Below, piece by piece: positions 9,259-16,933 of a DNA stretch of 64,000 nt. The position numbers and the translations under genes were made by a program. Every line of letters starts with the position of its first letter. Within the stretch, counting starts at the first letter, position 1. The notes under the pieces were generated by a model that saw nothing but the letters and a program-made list of their open reading frames with translations, made no database searches and was not told where the DNA came from. Origin of the DNA: Candidatus Aquiluna sp. UB-MaderosW2red (lineage in GTDB: Bacteria; Actinomycetota; Actinomycetes; Actinomycetales; Microbacteriaceae); assembly GCF_900100865.1 (NCBI RefSeq), contig NZ_LT627734.1, positions 1,364,001 to 1,428,000 of the forward strand, written 5' to 3'.

Positions 9259-10617
9259 TTGCACAGCTTCCAAAACCGCGAAAAACTCAGCGCACTCCAC
9301 CAGGCAGAGTTGGACCGGTTTATAAAAACCCACCCGAAATCTCAGGCACGGCATAACCAAGCCAAGTCCTCGATGCTCGGGGGCGTGCCCATGATTTGGA
9401 TGTCAAAGTGGCCGGGGCCATTCCCTATCTACGTTGAGAGCGCCAAGGGTTCGCACTTCAGCGACATAGACGGGAATCAGTACGTTGACTTTTGCCTGGG
9501 TGACACCGGAGCGATGTCGGGACATGCACCCGAGGCAACCGTTGCCGCAGTCCAGGCCCAAATAGCCAAAGGCTCCACATTCATGCTTCCGACCAACGAT
9601 TCCATCGTTGCCGCAGAAATTCTTCAAAAACGATTTGGCCTGCCGAGTTGGCAATTCACCCTCACTGCAACAGACGCCAATCGCCACCTGATTCGCTACG
9701 CCAGACACGCCAGCGGCAAACCGAAGATCGTAGTTCACGATTACTGCTATCACGGAAGCGTTGATGAAACCTTTGCAGTCTTGAGTGATGACGGACAAAC
9801 GATTGCTCGAAAGGACAATATCGGAAAGCCGGTTGCGCTGGACCAAACCACCGTAGTTGTGCCATTTAATGACTTAGCAGCTGCAGAGCTAGCTTTTGCG
9901 GTGGGCGACATTGCAGCGATGCTGATCGAGCCCGCCATGACAAACATCGGTATCGTGTTGCCGCTACCCGGCTATCTAGAGGGGCTTCGAGAGCTCTGCG
10001 ATAAATACCAGGTGCTCCTAATAATCGATGAAACCCACACACTATCAGCGGGCATTGGAGGCATGACGAAGACCTTGAACCTAAAGCCAGACGCAGTGGT
10101 GCTTGGGAAAACTATTGGTGGTGGAGTCCCAGTTGGGGCCTTTGGGCTATCGGCAGCTTTCGCTCAAAGAATCATCGACTCCTCAAACCTAGAGAGCATT
10201 GATGTTGGCGGAGTAGGTGGAACCCTGGCCGGGAATGCCCTTTCAATGGCCGCGGTGGCTGCCACGCTGTCTGAGGTCCTGACTGAAGAGGCATTCATTG
10301 AAATGGAGCGACTGGCTACCCAATGGACTAAAAACGTGCAGCAGGTAATAACGCAAGGAAACCTCCCGTGGCAGGTGTCCCAAATTGGCTGCCGCGGGGA
10401 ATACAGCTTTCGATCTAAGGCTCCGCAAAATGGAAAAGAAGCGAACGCCGCGGAGGACTTCGAGTTACAACAGTATTTACAGCTGCACGCCATGAACCGC
10501 GGAGTTCTCATGACACCGTTCCACAACATGGCGCTGATGTCACCAAAGACAACCGACGCTGATTTAGAAAAACATCTAGCTCACTTTAGCGAAGCAACCG
10601 CAGCGCTATTTGGCTAG
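9259..10617 (+). CDS. Class III aminotransferase, glutamate-1-semialdehyde aminotransferase-like, substrate unknown
   Basis: A 452-residue PLP enzyme of the class III fold, closest in pattern to the glutamate-1-semialdehyde aminotransferase branch. The cofactor aspartate is in LLIIDETHTLSAG (D257) and the lysine in VVLGKTIGGGVPVGAFG (K284); CYHGS and LIEPAMTNIGIVLP are also recognisable. The usual phosphate-binding SGTEA segment reads TATDANRHLIRYAR, and DEV is replaced by DETH, so the substrate is probably not GSA. The TTG start is fixed by a strong ribosome site. It follows gabT and its 3' end overlaps the convergent potC by 12 bp. A role in polyamine or GABA metabolism is inferred from position only. 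Confidence 0.8.
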   Translation: MHSFQNREKLSALHQAELDRFIKTHPKSQARHNQAKSSMLGGVPMIWMSKWPGPFPIYVESAKGSHFSDIDGNQYVDFCLGDTGAMSGHAPEATVAAVQAQIAKGSTFMLPTNDSIVAAEILQKRFGLPSWQFTLTATDANRHLIRYARHASGKPKIVVHDYCYHGSVDETFAVLSDDGQTIARKDNIGKPVALDQTTVVVPFNDLAAAELAFAVGDIAAMLIEPAMTNIGIVLPLPGYLEGLRELCDKYQVLLIIDETHTLSAGIGGMTKTLNLKPDAVVLGKTIGGGVPVGAFGLSAAFAQRIIDSSNLESIDVGGVGGTLAGNALSMAAVAATLSEVLTEEAFIEMERLATQWTKNVQQVITQGNLPWQVSQIGCRGEYSFRSKAPQNGKEANAAEDFELQQYLQLHAMNRGVLMTPFHNMALMSPKTTDADLEKHLAHFSEATAALFG

Positions 10618-11403
10618 TTTCTTCGCTTTCCTGCTGCCGCGGATCTGAACGATGAGCACGATCGCAATCGCGATCAAGAACACCGACGACCCAATCACAT
10701 TAGCCTCTGCAGGAATTCCTCTTGCGGCCGCCGTGTAGACGAACTTTGGGAAAGTTTCGATTGAACCTGAGTTGAACTGAGTGATGATGAAATCATCGAA
10801 ACTCAAAGCAAACGCCAGCATCGCGGCGGCCAAAATGCCCGGCAGCAAAAGCGGCAGAGTCACTTTTCTGAAGACCTGAAATGGGTTGGCGTAAAGGTCT
10901 CTACCCGCCTCTTCTAAAGCCGGATCCAAAGTCGCGACGCGCGCCTTTACCGTCACCACGACAAAGCTTAGAGTGAACATAACGTGGGCAATTATTACCG
11001 TGGTGAGCCCCTTTGCCCACCCAAAGTCAAGGAACTGAGCCGCAAGCCCAGCTCCCATTACTACTTCGGGAGTGGCCAGTGGTAGAAACAAAAGCAGGTT
11101 TGTTGCTGCTCGCCACTTGAAGCGGTATCGCACTAGCGCAATGGCAATCATGGTGCCCAAAACTGTGGCAATAGTCGTTGCGCTCAGCGCGATTATCAAA
11201 GAGTTCCCAAAGGCGGTGCATACAACCTGCTGGTCACAAACATTGATCCAGTTATTAAAGGTGAACCCTCGCCAAATAATATTTGATTTGATTGAGTCAT
11301 TGAATGAAAAAACAAAAGTGTAAATGATCGGGATCATCAAAAAGGCAAAAGTAAGGACGACATAGGTCGGTAGCAGCCAGCGGCCCAGGGAGAATCGGGT
11401 CAT
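10606..11403 (-). CDS. potC: Polyamine-type ABC transporter permease (PotC-like)
   Basis: Inner-membrane permease of a spermidine/putrescine-type ABC importer, 265 residues with about six membrane segments. The conserved cytoplasmic EAA loop reads LEEAGRDLYANPFQVFRKVTLPLLLPG, and the C-terminal segment with FALSFDDFIITQFNSG is typical of PotC. The ATG at 11403 overlaps the potB stop by 4 bp (ATGA), which indicates translational coupling. It is the last gene of potD-potA-potB-potC. Substrate assignment rests on family resemblance and on the neighbouring putrescine-degrading enzymes. Confidence 0.9.
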   Translation of the reverse strand: MTRFSLGRWLLPTYVVLTFAFLMIPIIYTFVFSFNDSIKSNIIWRGFTFNNWINVCDQQVVCTAFGNSLIIALSATTIATVLGTMIAIALVRYRFKWRAATNLLLFLPLATPEVVMGAGLAAQFLDFGWAKGLTTVIIAHVMFTLSFVVVTVKARVATLDPALEEAGRDLYANPFQVFRKVTLPLLLPGILAAAMLAFALSFDDFIITQFNSGSIETFPKFVYTAAARGIPAEANVIGSSVFLIAIAIVLIVQIRGSRKAKKLAK

Positions 11404-12314
11404 AGTAGGTCATCCGTTCCGCTGCGCTTCACATAGGCCGACACCAAAACCACAATCGCAGCCATCAGCATCACGGATAGGGCCGAAGCAGTTGGGTAGT
11501 CCTGAATTCTCAAAAAGTTGGCCTCCACCACGTTTCCAATCATGGCCGTGTCTGGACCTCCCAGAAAGTCTCGGCTGGCAACCACGTAATCTCCGCTGAT
11601 GGGGATGAAGGTTAGTAGCGTTCCAGAAATGACCCCGGGCAACGAAAGTGGAAAAGTAATCTTCCTAAAAGTGGTAGCCGGGCTCGCATATAGATCTGAA
11701 CCCGCTTCGACCAGTCGCATGTCCAGCCGGTCGAGATTGGCATAAATTGGCAGGGTCATAAACGGAATAAAGTTGTAAACCAGGCCAAAAATAACGGCAA
11801 AGTTGGTGCCAATGATGTAACTGTCTGCCCCGAAGATTCCGACATCCTTCAGGACATTCACTATCCAAGAATCATTGGAAAATATCTGCTTCCAGGCGAA
11901 GGTTCGAAGCAGGAAGCTAATGAAAAATGGCGCAATTACCAAAGTCAGCAGTATGCCCCTGAGCAGCGGGCGCTCCCTTGCCCTAACGGCTATGAAATAG
12001 GCAATTGGATAGCTGATAAGCAAAGCGATGATGGTGGCAATGAAAGCGAAGGAAAAAGACCTAAAAATTTGTGGAGCATATTGAGAGACCGCGTAGGCGT
12101 AATTGCCAAATTCAACACCAAAGTCGTACTGTCCGATAATTCCAGAGGGAGCCGGTTGTTTTAGCGAAGCCATGATCAGCGAAATCAGCGGAGTGATAAA
12201 GAATAAACCAAGGTAAATCAACCCTGGCACGAGTAGCACAAGAGCTACGCGACCACTTTTAGTCTGAGTTTTAACCTGCGTCTTAGAAGTCTGCCCAAAT
12301 GCCACGAACGCCAT
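11400..12314 (-). CDS. potB: Polyamine-type ABC transporter permease (PotB-like)
   Basis: Second permease of the importer, 304 residues. A basic N-terminal tail is followed by a hydrophobic segment (VALVLLVPGLIYLGLFFITP), and then further helices. The EAA loop is LVEAGSDLYASPATTFRKITFPLSLPGV; TFIPISGDYVVASRDFLGG matches PotB. It begins at the ATG at 12314, four bases after the potA stop, and overlaps potC by 4 bp. Confidence 0.9.
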   Translation of the reverse strand: MAFVAFGQTSKTQVKTQTKSGRVALVLLVPGLIYLGLFFITPLISLIMASLKQPAPSGIIGQYDFGVEFGNYAYAVSQYAPQIFRSFSFAFIATIIALLISYPIAYFIAVRARERPLLRGILLTLVIAPFFISFLLRTFAWKQIFSNDSWIVNVLKDVGIFGADSYIIGTNFAVIFGLVYNFIPFMTLPIYANLDRLDMRLVEAGSDLYASPATTFRKITFPLSLPGVISGTLLTFIPISGDYVVASRDFLGGPDTAMIGNVVEANFLRIQDYPTASALSVMLMAAIVVLVSAYVKRSGTDDLL

Positions 12315-12318
12315 AGCG

Positions 12319-13446
12319 TTAGGCGTCTTCTGTGGTGCCGGAGGGCAAATCGCTCAAACCGAAGCTGTGCTTAACTTTCCAACTGATCCAAACTTGCGCT
12401 CCCAATTCAATCACCGGTGATCGCCCAATGTTCTGCGCAAATACCGTGACTTCGCCGACATGGGGGATGTCTATCTGGTACTGATTGCTCACTCCGGTAA
12501 AGCGAATATCGGTTATCTCACCGGGTCCGAGCACATTGAGCTCTGAGCTTGATTCTGGTTTCTCTTCGAGGAACTGCACTTTTTCGGGACGCACTCCGAT
12601 TGCAATTTTGCCGGTCTGCTTTTCAGAGCGTTCCGTCAAGACTGTGACCTTGCTCCCTGCGACAGAGATACTCAGAGTTCCCGAAGAACTATCAAGAACA
12701 TCGCCAACAAAAATGTTGGATTGGCCCAAGAATTTAGCAACAAAGGCGGTTCTTGGCCTCTCATAGAGAGCTTCCGGCGAACCTAGCTGCTCGATATGGC
12801 CCTGGTTCATAACCGCAACGGTGTCTGCCATATCCATTGCTTCTTCTTGGTCATGGGTTACGTGCAGGAAAGTTAGACCGACCTCCATTTGTATTGCCTT
12901 GAGTTCAATCTGCATTTGTCGCCTGAGCTTTAGATCCAGTGCACCGAGCGGTTCATCAAGAAGTAGCAGGGCGGGGCGATTCACAAGGGCCCGAGCTAAA
13001 GCCACTCTTTGCTGCTGACCGCCCGAAAGCTGCTGAGGCTTTCTGGCCGCAAGGTGCTCAAGCTCAACCAGCTCTAGTGCTTTTTGCGCCTTATCCAAGG
13101 GTTCGGGGAGCTTGCGCTGCCTGATACCAAAAGCCACGTTTTCCAGGACGCTCATGTGGGGAAATAGTGCGTAGTTTTGGAACACGGTATTCACGGGCCG
13201 CTCGTGGGGCTTCATGCCGGTCACGTCCTTGCCGCCCAAAAGGATCTGCCCCTTGGTTGGCGTTTCAAGGCCAGCAATCATTCGAAGGGTCGTGGTCTTG
13301 CCACAACCCGACGGGCCTAATAAGGCGAAGAACTCCCCGGCCGGGATATGGAGGTGAAGGTCGTCAACCGCCACGAAACCGGGAAACTCTTTGCGAATAC
13401 CTTTTAGCTCTAAATCCTGACCACGAGCTACGAAATCAATCGCCAC
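12319..13446 (-). CDS. potA: Polyamine-type ABC transporter ATP-binding protein (PotA-like)
   Basis: The ATPase subunit of the importer, 375 residues. Visible are Walker A GPSGCGKTTTLRMIAG, the Q-loop in NTVFQNYALFPHMSV, the signature LSGGQQQRVALARAL, Walker B LLLLDEPLGALD and the H-loop VTHDQEEAMDMAD. After about residue 240 comes a TOBE-type C-terminal regulatory domain, as in PotA. The GTG start at 13446 directly abuts the potD stop, so translation is probably coupled to potD. Confidence 0.93.
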   Translation of the reverse strand: MAIDFVARGQDLELKGIRKEFPGFVAVDDLHLHIPAGEFFALLGPSGCGKTTTLRMIAGLETPTKGQILLGGKDVTGMKPHERPVNTVFQNYALFPHMSVLENVAFGIRQRKLPEPLDKAQKALELVELEHLAARKPQQLSGGQQQRVALARALVNRPALLLLDEPLGALDLKLRRQMQIELKAIQMEVGLTFLHVTHDQEEAMDMADTVAVMNQGHIEQLGSPEALYERPRTAFVAKFLGQSNIFVGDVLDSSSGTLSISVAGSKVTVLTERSEKQTGKIAIGVRPEKVQFLEEKPESSSELNVLGPGEITDIRFTGVSNQYQIDIPHVGEVTVFAQNIGRSPVIELGAQVWISWKVKHSFGLSDLPSGTTEDA

Positions 13447-14691
13447 CTAGGCGCCCAGAAGAAGGTTTTGCCAAGCCGATGAGAATCGCTGTTCCTCTTG
13501 CCCGGTTAGCGCCCTGAAAGCCTGAGTGTTCGAAAGAGTCTGTTCACTCGGGAAAATCAGCTGGTTTTCGGCCAATACCGGATCAATTCCGAACGCAACT
13601 TCCTTCGCTCCGACCACTGGAGTGATGAAGTTCACCCAAAGAGCCAGCTCTGCTGCGTTCACCGGGTCGTAGTAGAAGTCGATTAGCTTCTCCGCATTTT
13701 TCTTGTGAGTGGCTCCCATTGGGGTAACGAATACGTCCGCCCAGATTGTGGCTCCAGACTCGGGGAAGATGAAGCCGAATGGCTCTGGTTCTTCATCGGT
13801 CGCCGCTTCAATGTTCGCCACGGTGATGTCTCCCGACCAGGCCGTAGCGGCGATTATGTTCCCGGTGGCAAGGTCGTCAAGGTAGCTGTTGCCGCGCACG
13901 TTGAAAATCTGCCCGGCGTCAATTTGAGCCTTAATGATCTCGATGGCGCTCATGAAGGCATCTTCGCTGAGGCTGGAAGTAGAAGTGATGTCAATCCCCT
14001 CCGCCATCAGAACTATCCCGACGCTGTCGCGCATCTCAGATAGCAATCCGACTCTTCCGCGAAGTTCTGCCGCCCAAAGATCGGCAACTGATCCAGGAGC
14101 ATCCTTGCCGGTCGCTTCTTTATAGGCCTTCTTGTTATATCCAATCCCTGCAAAACCCGCCTGCCAGGGAATTGAGTAGATCCGGTCTGGGTCATCGGCC
14201 GACCCAAGGTAACTGGGGTCTAAGTTAGCAACCTTATTTGGCATATTTGCATCATCGAATGTCTGAATTACACCCAAGTTTTTGAGCCGTTGAGCCATCC
14301 AGCCAGTTGGGCAAGCAATGTCTGCACCAATATCCTGCCCGAGCTCGAGCTGGTCTTTGACCTTTGCGTACCAGGTGTCGTTATCGTCGATCTCGATGCG
14401 GTAATCAACGGTGATTCCGCTTTCCTGCTCGAATCTTGAGAGAGTCGGATAGTTTCCCGCTTCATCCTCGTCCATATAAGCGGGCCAGTTGTGCCAAGTC
14501 AAGACGGGTTCAGAATCGGATACATCCGTCAGAGGTGTCAGGGTCGACTCGGCCGTGGCGCAGGAGGCCAGCGATAATGCAGCCGCAGTTCCTCCGATTC
14601 CAGCTAGGGCCGCGCGCCTAGAAACCTGGTGGCTTCTGGCTGCTTTAACCAGTTGGCGAAGCATTGGGTCTTGAGGAAGTCCTCGCATCAT
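13447..14691 (-). CDS. potD: Polyamine-binding lipoprotein of the ABC importer (PotD-like), Tat-type signal
   Basis: The extracytoplasmic solute-binding protein of the importer, 414 residues. The N-terminus has a twin-arginine motif (SRRAALAGIGG), a hydrophobic stretch and a lipobox (LASC), so it is probably exported by Tat and lipid-anchored, which suits a cell with one membrane. The mature part matches the PotD/PotF fold: VLTWHNWPAYMDEDE, DIACPTGWMAQRL, IPWQAGFAGIGYNK, WSGDITVANI and ANQLIFPSEQ-like ENQLIFPSEQTL. The first of two adjacent ATGs (14691) has AGGAG six nt upstream. It is the first gene of potDABC, and 133 bp of upstream DNA hold a perfect palindrome. Confidence 0.92.
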   Translation of the reverse strand: MMRGLPQDPMLRQLVKAARSHQVSRRAALAGIGGTAAALSLASCATAESTLTPLTDVSDSEPVLTWHNWPAYMDEDEAGNYPTLSRFEQESGITVDYRIEIDDNDTWYAKVKDQLELGQDIGADIACPTGWMAQRLKNLGVIQTFDDANMPNKVANLDPSYLGSADDPDRIYSIPWQAGFAGIGYNKKAYKEATGKDAPGSVADLWAAELRGRVGLLSEMRDSVGIVLMAEGIDITSTSSLSEDAFMSAIEIIKAQIDAGQIFNVRGNSYLDDLATGNIIAATAWSGDITVANIEAATDEEPEPFGFIFPESGATIWADVFVTPMGATHKKNAEKLIDFYYDPVNAAELALWVNFITPVVGAKEVAFGIDPVLAENQLIFPSEQTLSNTQAFRALTGQEEQRFSSAWQNLLLGA

Positions 14692-14765
14692 TGCAATCTC
14701 CTAAATCCAGCTATCTCTAACCGGCTCATTTTCTTTCCTTGAACCTGCACCCTGAAAATCCAAAG

Positions 14766-14775
14766 CTTTGCAAAG
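14766..14775. promoter_or_regulatory. Palindrome in the potD upstream region, candidate operator
   Basis: CTTTGCAAAG is a perfect 10-bp palindrome in the 133-bp gap between potD and the aldehyde dehydrogenase. It lies in the region expected to hold the potDABC promoter. Binding by the nearby Lrp/AsnC regulator is a guess. Confidence 0.3.
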
Positions 14776-14824
14776 TTTGTCATAAAACCTTTTAGCAAGT
14801 GCCCGTGAAACCTATATTTTACTT

Positions 14825-16261
14825 TCAGTCTCCGATGTAGCTCATGACGTGCTTCACACGGGTGTAATCCTCAAACCCGTAGTGAGACAAGTCCTTGCCA
14901 TATCCAGAGTGCTTAAAACCACCGTGCGGCATCTCAGCTACCAGTGGAATGTGAGTGTTAATCCAGACCGCACCAAAGTCCAAGTACTTGGCAAAACGCA
15001 TTGCCCTGGTGTGATTAGAGGTCCAAACCGAAGAAGCCAATCCGTACTGAATGTCATTGGCCCACGCAAGAGCCTGTTCGTCACCAGTGAAGCGCTGAAC
15101 GGTGAGCACCGGCCCGAAGATTTCGTCTTGAATGTGCTCGTCGTTTTGCCTTAGACCAGAAATAACGGTCGGCTCCAAGAAGTAACCCTTGGGCCCAATG
15201 CGGTTTCCACCAATTTCTACCTTGGCGTGGGCCGGCACTCGATCTATAAAGCCCTGAATCCGAGTGAGTTGGTTCGCGTTATTAACAGGTCCAAACAAAA
15301 TGTCAGCCTCGGAAGGAGCACCGACCTTGGCGTTGGTTCTGACCTCATTCAAAAGCGCCGCCATAAAGCCGTCGTAAGCCTTATCCTCAACCAGAAGCCG
15401 AGTTGCAGCCGTGCAGTCCTGACCGGCGTTGAAAAAGCCAGCTGCCACAATGCCGGCCGCCGTCTTCTCAAAATCAGCATCTGCAAAAACAATTACCGGA
15501 GCTTTCCCACCCAGCTCTAGGTGGACCCTCTTTAGATCCAAGGCTGCGCTCTTGGCAACCTCCATTCCGGCCCGAACCGAGCCGGTGATCGAGACCATCT
15601 GGGGAATCTTGTTTTCCACCATCGCACGGCCGGTATCACGGTTTCCCGAAACCACGTTAAATACACCTGCTGGTAAAAATTCCGCCGCAATCTCAGCCAT
15701 AAATAAGGTTGACATTGGAGTGGTGTCTGAGGGCTTCAACACGATTGTGTTTCCCGCCGCAATTGCCGGAGCAAACTTCCAAACCGCCATGTTAAGTGGA
15801 TAGTTCCAAGGGGTCACCTGTCCGATGACACCGATTGGCTCCCGACGAACCGAGGAGGTGTGGTCTCGCATATATTCCGCAGTGGCACGACCCTCAAGGT
15901 TCCTGGCAGCTCCAGCAAAAAAACGAATCTGATCTACGGAGGGCATAATTTCGTAGTCAACCAGTGTGGATCGAGGCTTGCCAGTGTTCTTTGATTCAAT
16001 GTCCGCTGCCTCTTCGGCTCGAGCCTCTAGAGCATCGGCAATCCGGAACAGGGCAAGCTGGCGCTCGCTCGGTGTGGTTTGACTCCAGTCGACAAAGGCC
16101 TTCTGAGCCACCGAATAAGCATCTTGCACATCGGAATCGGATGAGACGGGTGAGTGGGCGTAGACCTCTTCGGTGGAAGGATCAGTGACATCTGTGGCGA
16201 GATCGGAACTTGCCGACACGTATTTTCCACCAATAAAGTTTTGCAGCTTTTGAATGGCCAA
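14825..16261 (-). CDS. patD: Gamma-aminobutyraldehyde dehydrogenase (aldehyde dehydrogenase family)
   Basis: An NAD(P)-dependent aldehyde dehydrogenase of 478 residues, best matched to the 4-aminobutanal dehydrogenases (PatD/YdcW type) by the GQDCTAATRL motif. Catalytic residues are N153 in TPWNYP, K176 in VLKPSDT, E249 in LELGGK and C283. It would oxidise 4-aminobutanal, the product of putrescine transamination, to GABA. The open frame extends 87 codons further upstream into hydrophobic, non-conserved sequence; I chose the TTG at 16261 because it starts the conserved domain and has GAGGAG six nt upstream. It diverges from the Lrp-type regulator. Other short-chain aldehyde substrates cannot be excluded. 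Confidence 0.88.
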   Translation of the reverse strand: MAIQKLQNFIGGKYVSASSDLATDVTDPSTEEVYAHSPVSSDSDVQDAYSVAQKAFVDWSQTTPSERQLALFRIADALEARAEEAADIESKNTGKPRSTLVDYEIMPSVDQIRFFAGAARNLEGRATAEYMRDHTSSVRREPIGVIGQVTPWNYPLNMAVWKFAPAIAAGNTIVLKPSDTTPMSTLFMAEIAAEFLPAGVFNVVSGNRDTGRAMVENKIPQMVSITGSVRAGMEVAKSAALDLKRVHLELGGKAPVIVFADADFEKTAAGIVAAGFFNAGQDCTAATRLLVEDKAYDGFMAALLNEVRTNAKVGAPSEADILFGPVNNANQLTRIQGFIDRVPAHAKVEIGGNRIGPKGYFLEPTVISGLRQNDEHIQDEIFGPVLTVQRFTGDEQALAWANDIQYGLASSVWTSNHTRAMRFAKYLDFGAVWINTHIPLVAEMPHGGFKHSGYGKDLSHYGFEDYTRVKHVMSYIGD

Positions 16262-16267
16262 GAATCG

Positions 16268-16273
16268 CTCCTC
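16268..16273 (-). promoter_or_regulatory. Ribosome binding site fixing the aldehyde dehydrogenase start
   Basis: GAGGAG on the minus strand, 6 nt before the TTG at 16261. It decides against the longer open reading frame that begins at 16522. Confidence 0.75.
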
Positions 16274-16380
16274 ATTGAGATACTTTCCACCGACTTTAGC
16301 CAATGGATAGCCAATCCGATAGCTTTCTGGACAAACTCTGCTGATTTCGAACAAAAATAGGAAAAAAACTGCGGATTGAA

Positions 16381-16409
16381 TTGCGAAAGGGCAAAACCAC
16401 TGACATAAT
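16381..16409 (+). promoter_or_regulatory. Leaderless promoter of the Lrp/AsnC regulator
   Basis: TTGCGA, a 17-bp spacer and CATAAT, with the -10 box ending 6 nt before the ATG at 16416. This is one of the clearest promoters in the window and predicts a transcript beginning at the start codon. It lies in the divergent gap with the aldehyde dehydrogenase. Confidence 0.6.
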
Positions 16410-16415
16410 CGAAAA

Positions 16416-16889
16416 ATGTCTAGGATGCTGCGCACCCGTGAATCCCAGCTTGATGATGTCTCAAAACTAATCATTGAGCAGTTACAGCATGACGGCCGCA
16501 GATCATATGCCGAGATAGGCAAAGTGGTCGGCCTCTCAGAAGCTGCCGTGAGACAAAGAGTTCAAAAACTAACCGAATCCGGCGTGATGCAGGTAGTAGC
16601 AGTCACCGACCCGATGCGACTTGGCTTCAAAAGACAAGCGATGGTGGGCATTAAATGCTCTGGGGATGTTGAGGCCACAGCAGTGGCACTAAGCGATATT
16701 TCAGCGGTTGACTATGTGGTCATGACCGCTGGCGGCTTTGATATTTTGGTTGAGGTGGTGTGTGAGGACGATGACGACCTGATCGCCCTTCTCAATTCAA
16801 AAATCCGGATTCTGCCCGGAGTGGTATCAGCGGAGACATTCGTCTACCTGAGACTGCACAAGCAGTTCTACAACTGGGGAACTCGATGA
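16416..16889 (+). CDS. Lrp/AsnC family transcriptional regulator
   Basis: A 157-residue regulator with an N-terminal winged helix (residues about 15-65; LIIEQLQHDGRRSYAEIGKVVG and LSEAAVRQRVQKL) and a C-terminal RAM ligand-binding domain (VVMTAGGFDILVEVVCEDDDDL). Family members bind amino acids or related amines and form multimers that wrap DNA. It is divergent from the aldehyde dehydrogenase and 44 bp upstream of the putrescine aminotransferase, so it is the obvious local regulator of the polyamine island; that role is inferred. The ATG at 16416 fits the leaderless promoter. Confidence 0.9.
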   Translation: MSRMLRTRESQLDDVSKLIIEQLQHDGRRSYAEIGKVVGLSEAAVRQRVQKLTESGVMQVVAVTDPMRLGFKRQAMVGIKCSGDVEATAVALSDISAVDYVVMTAGGFDILVEVVCEDDDDLIALLNSKIRILPGVVSAETFVYLRLHKQFYNWGTR

Positions 16890-16933
16890 CGAGCCTTCAG
16901 CCACATCTAACAAACGAATAGAAGTGATATTTC

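Noticed and set aside
16262-16522. N-terminal 87-codon extension of the aldehyde dehydrogenase
   Set aside because: No family similarity, no ribosome site at its start, and it would cover the promoter and start of the divergent Lrp-type gene; the TTG at 16261 has GAGGAG.
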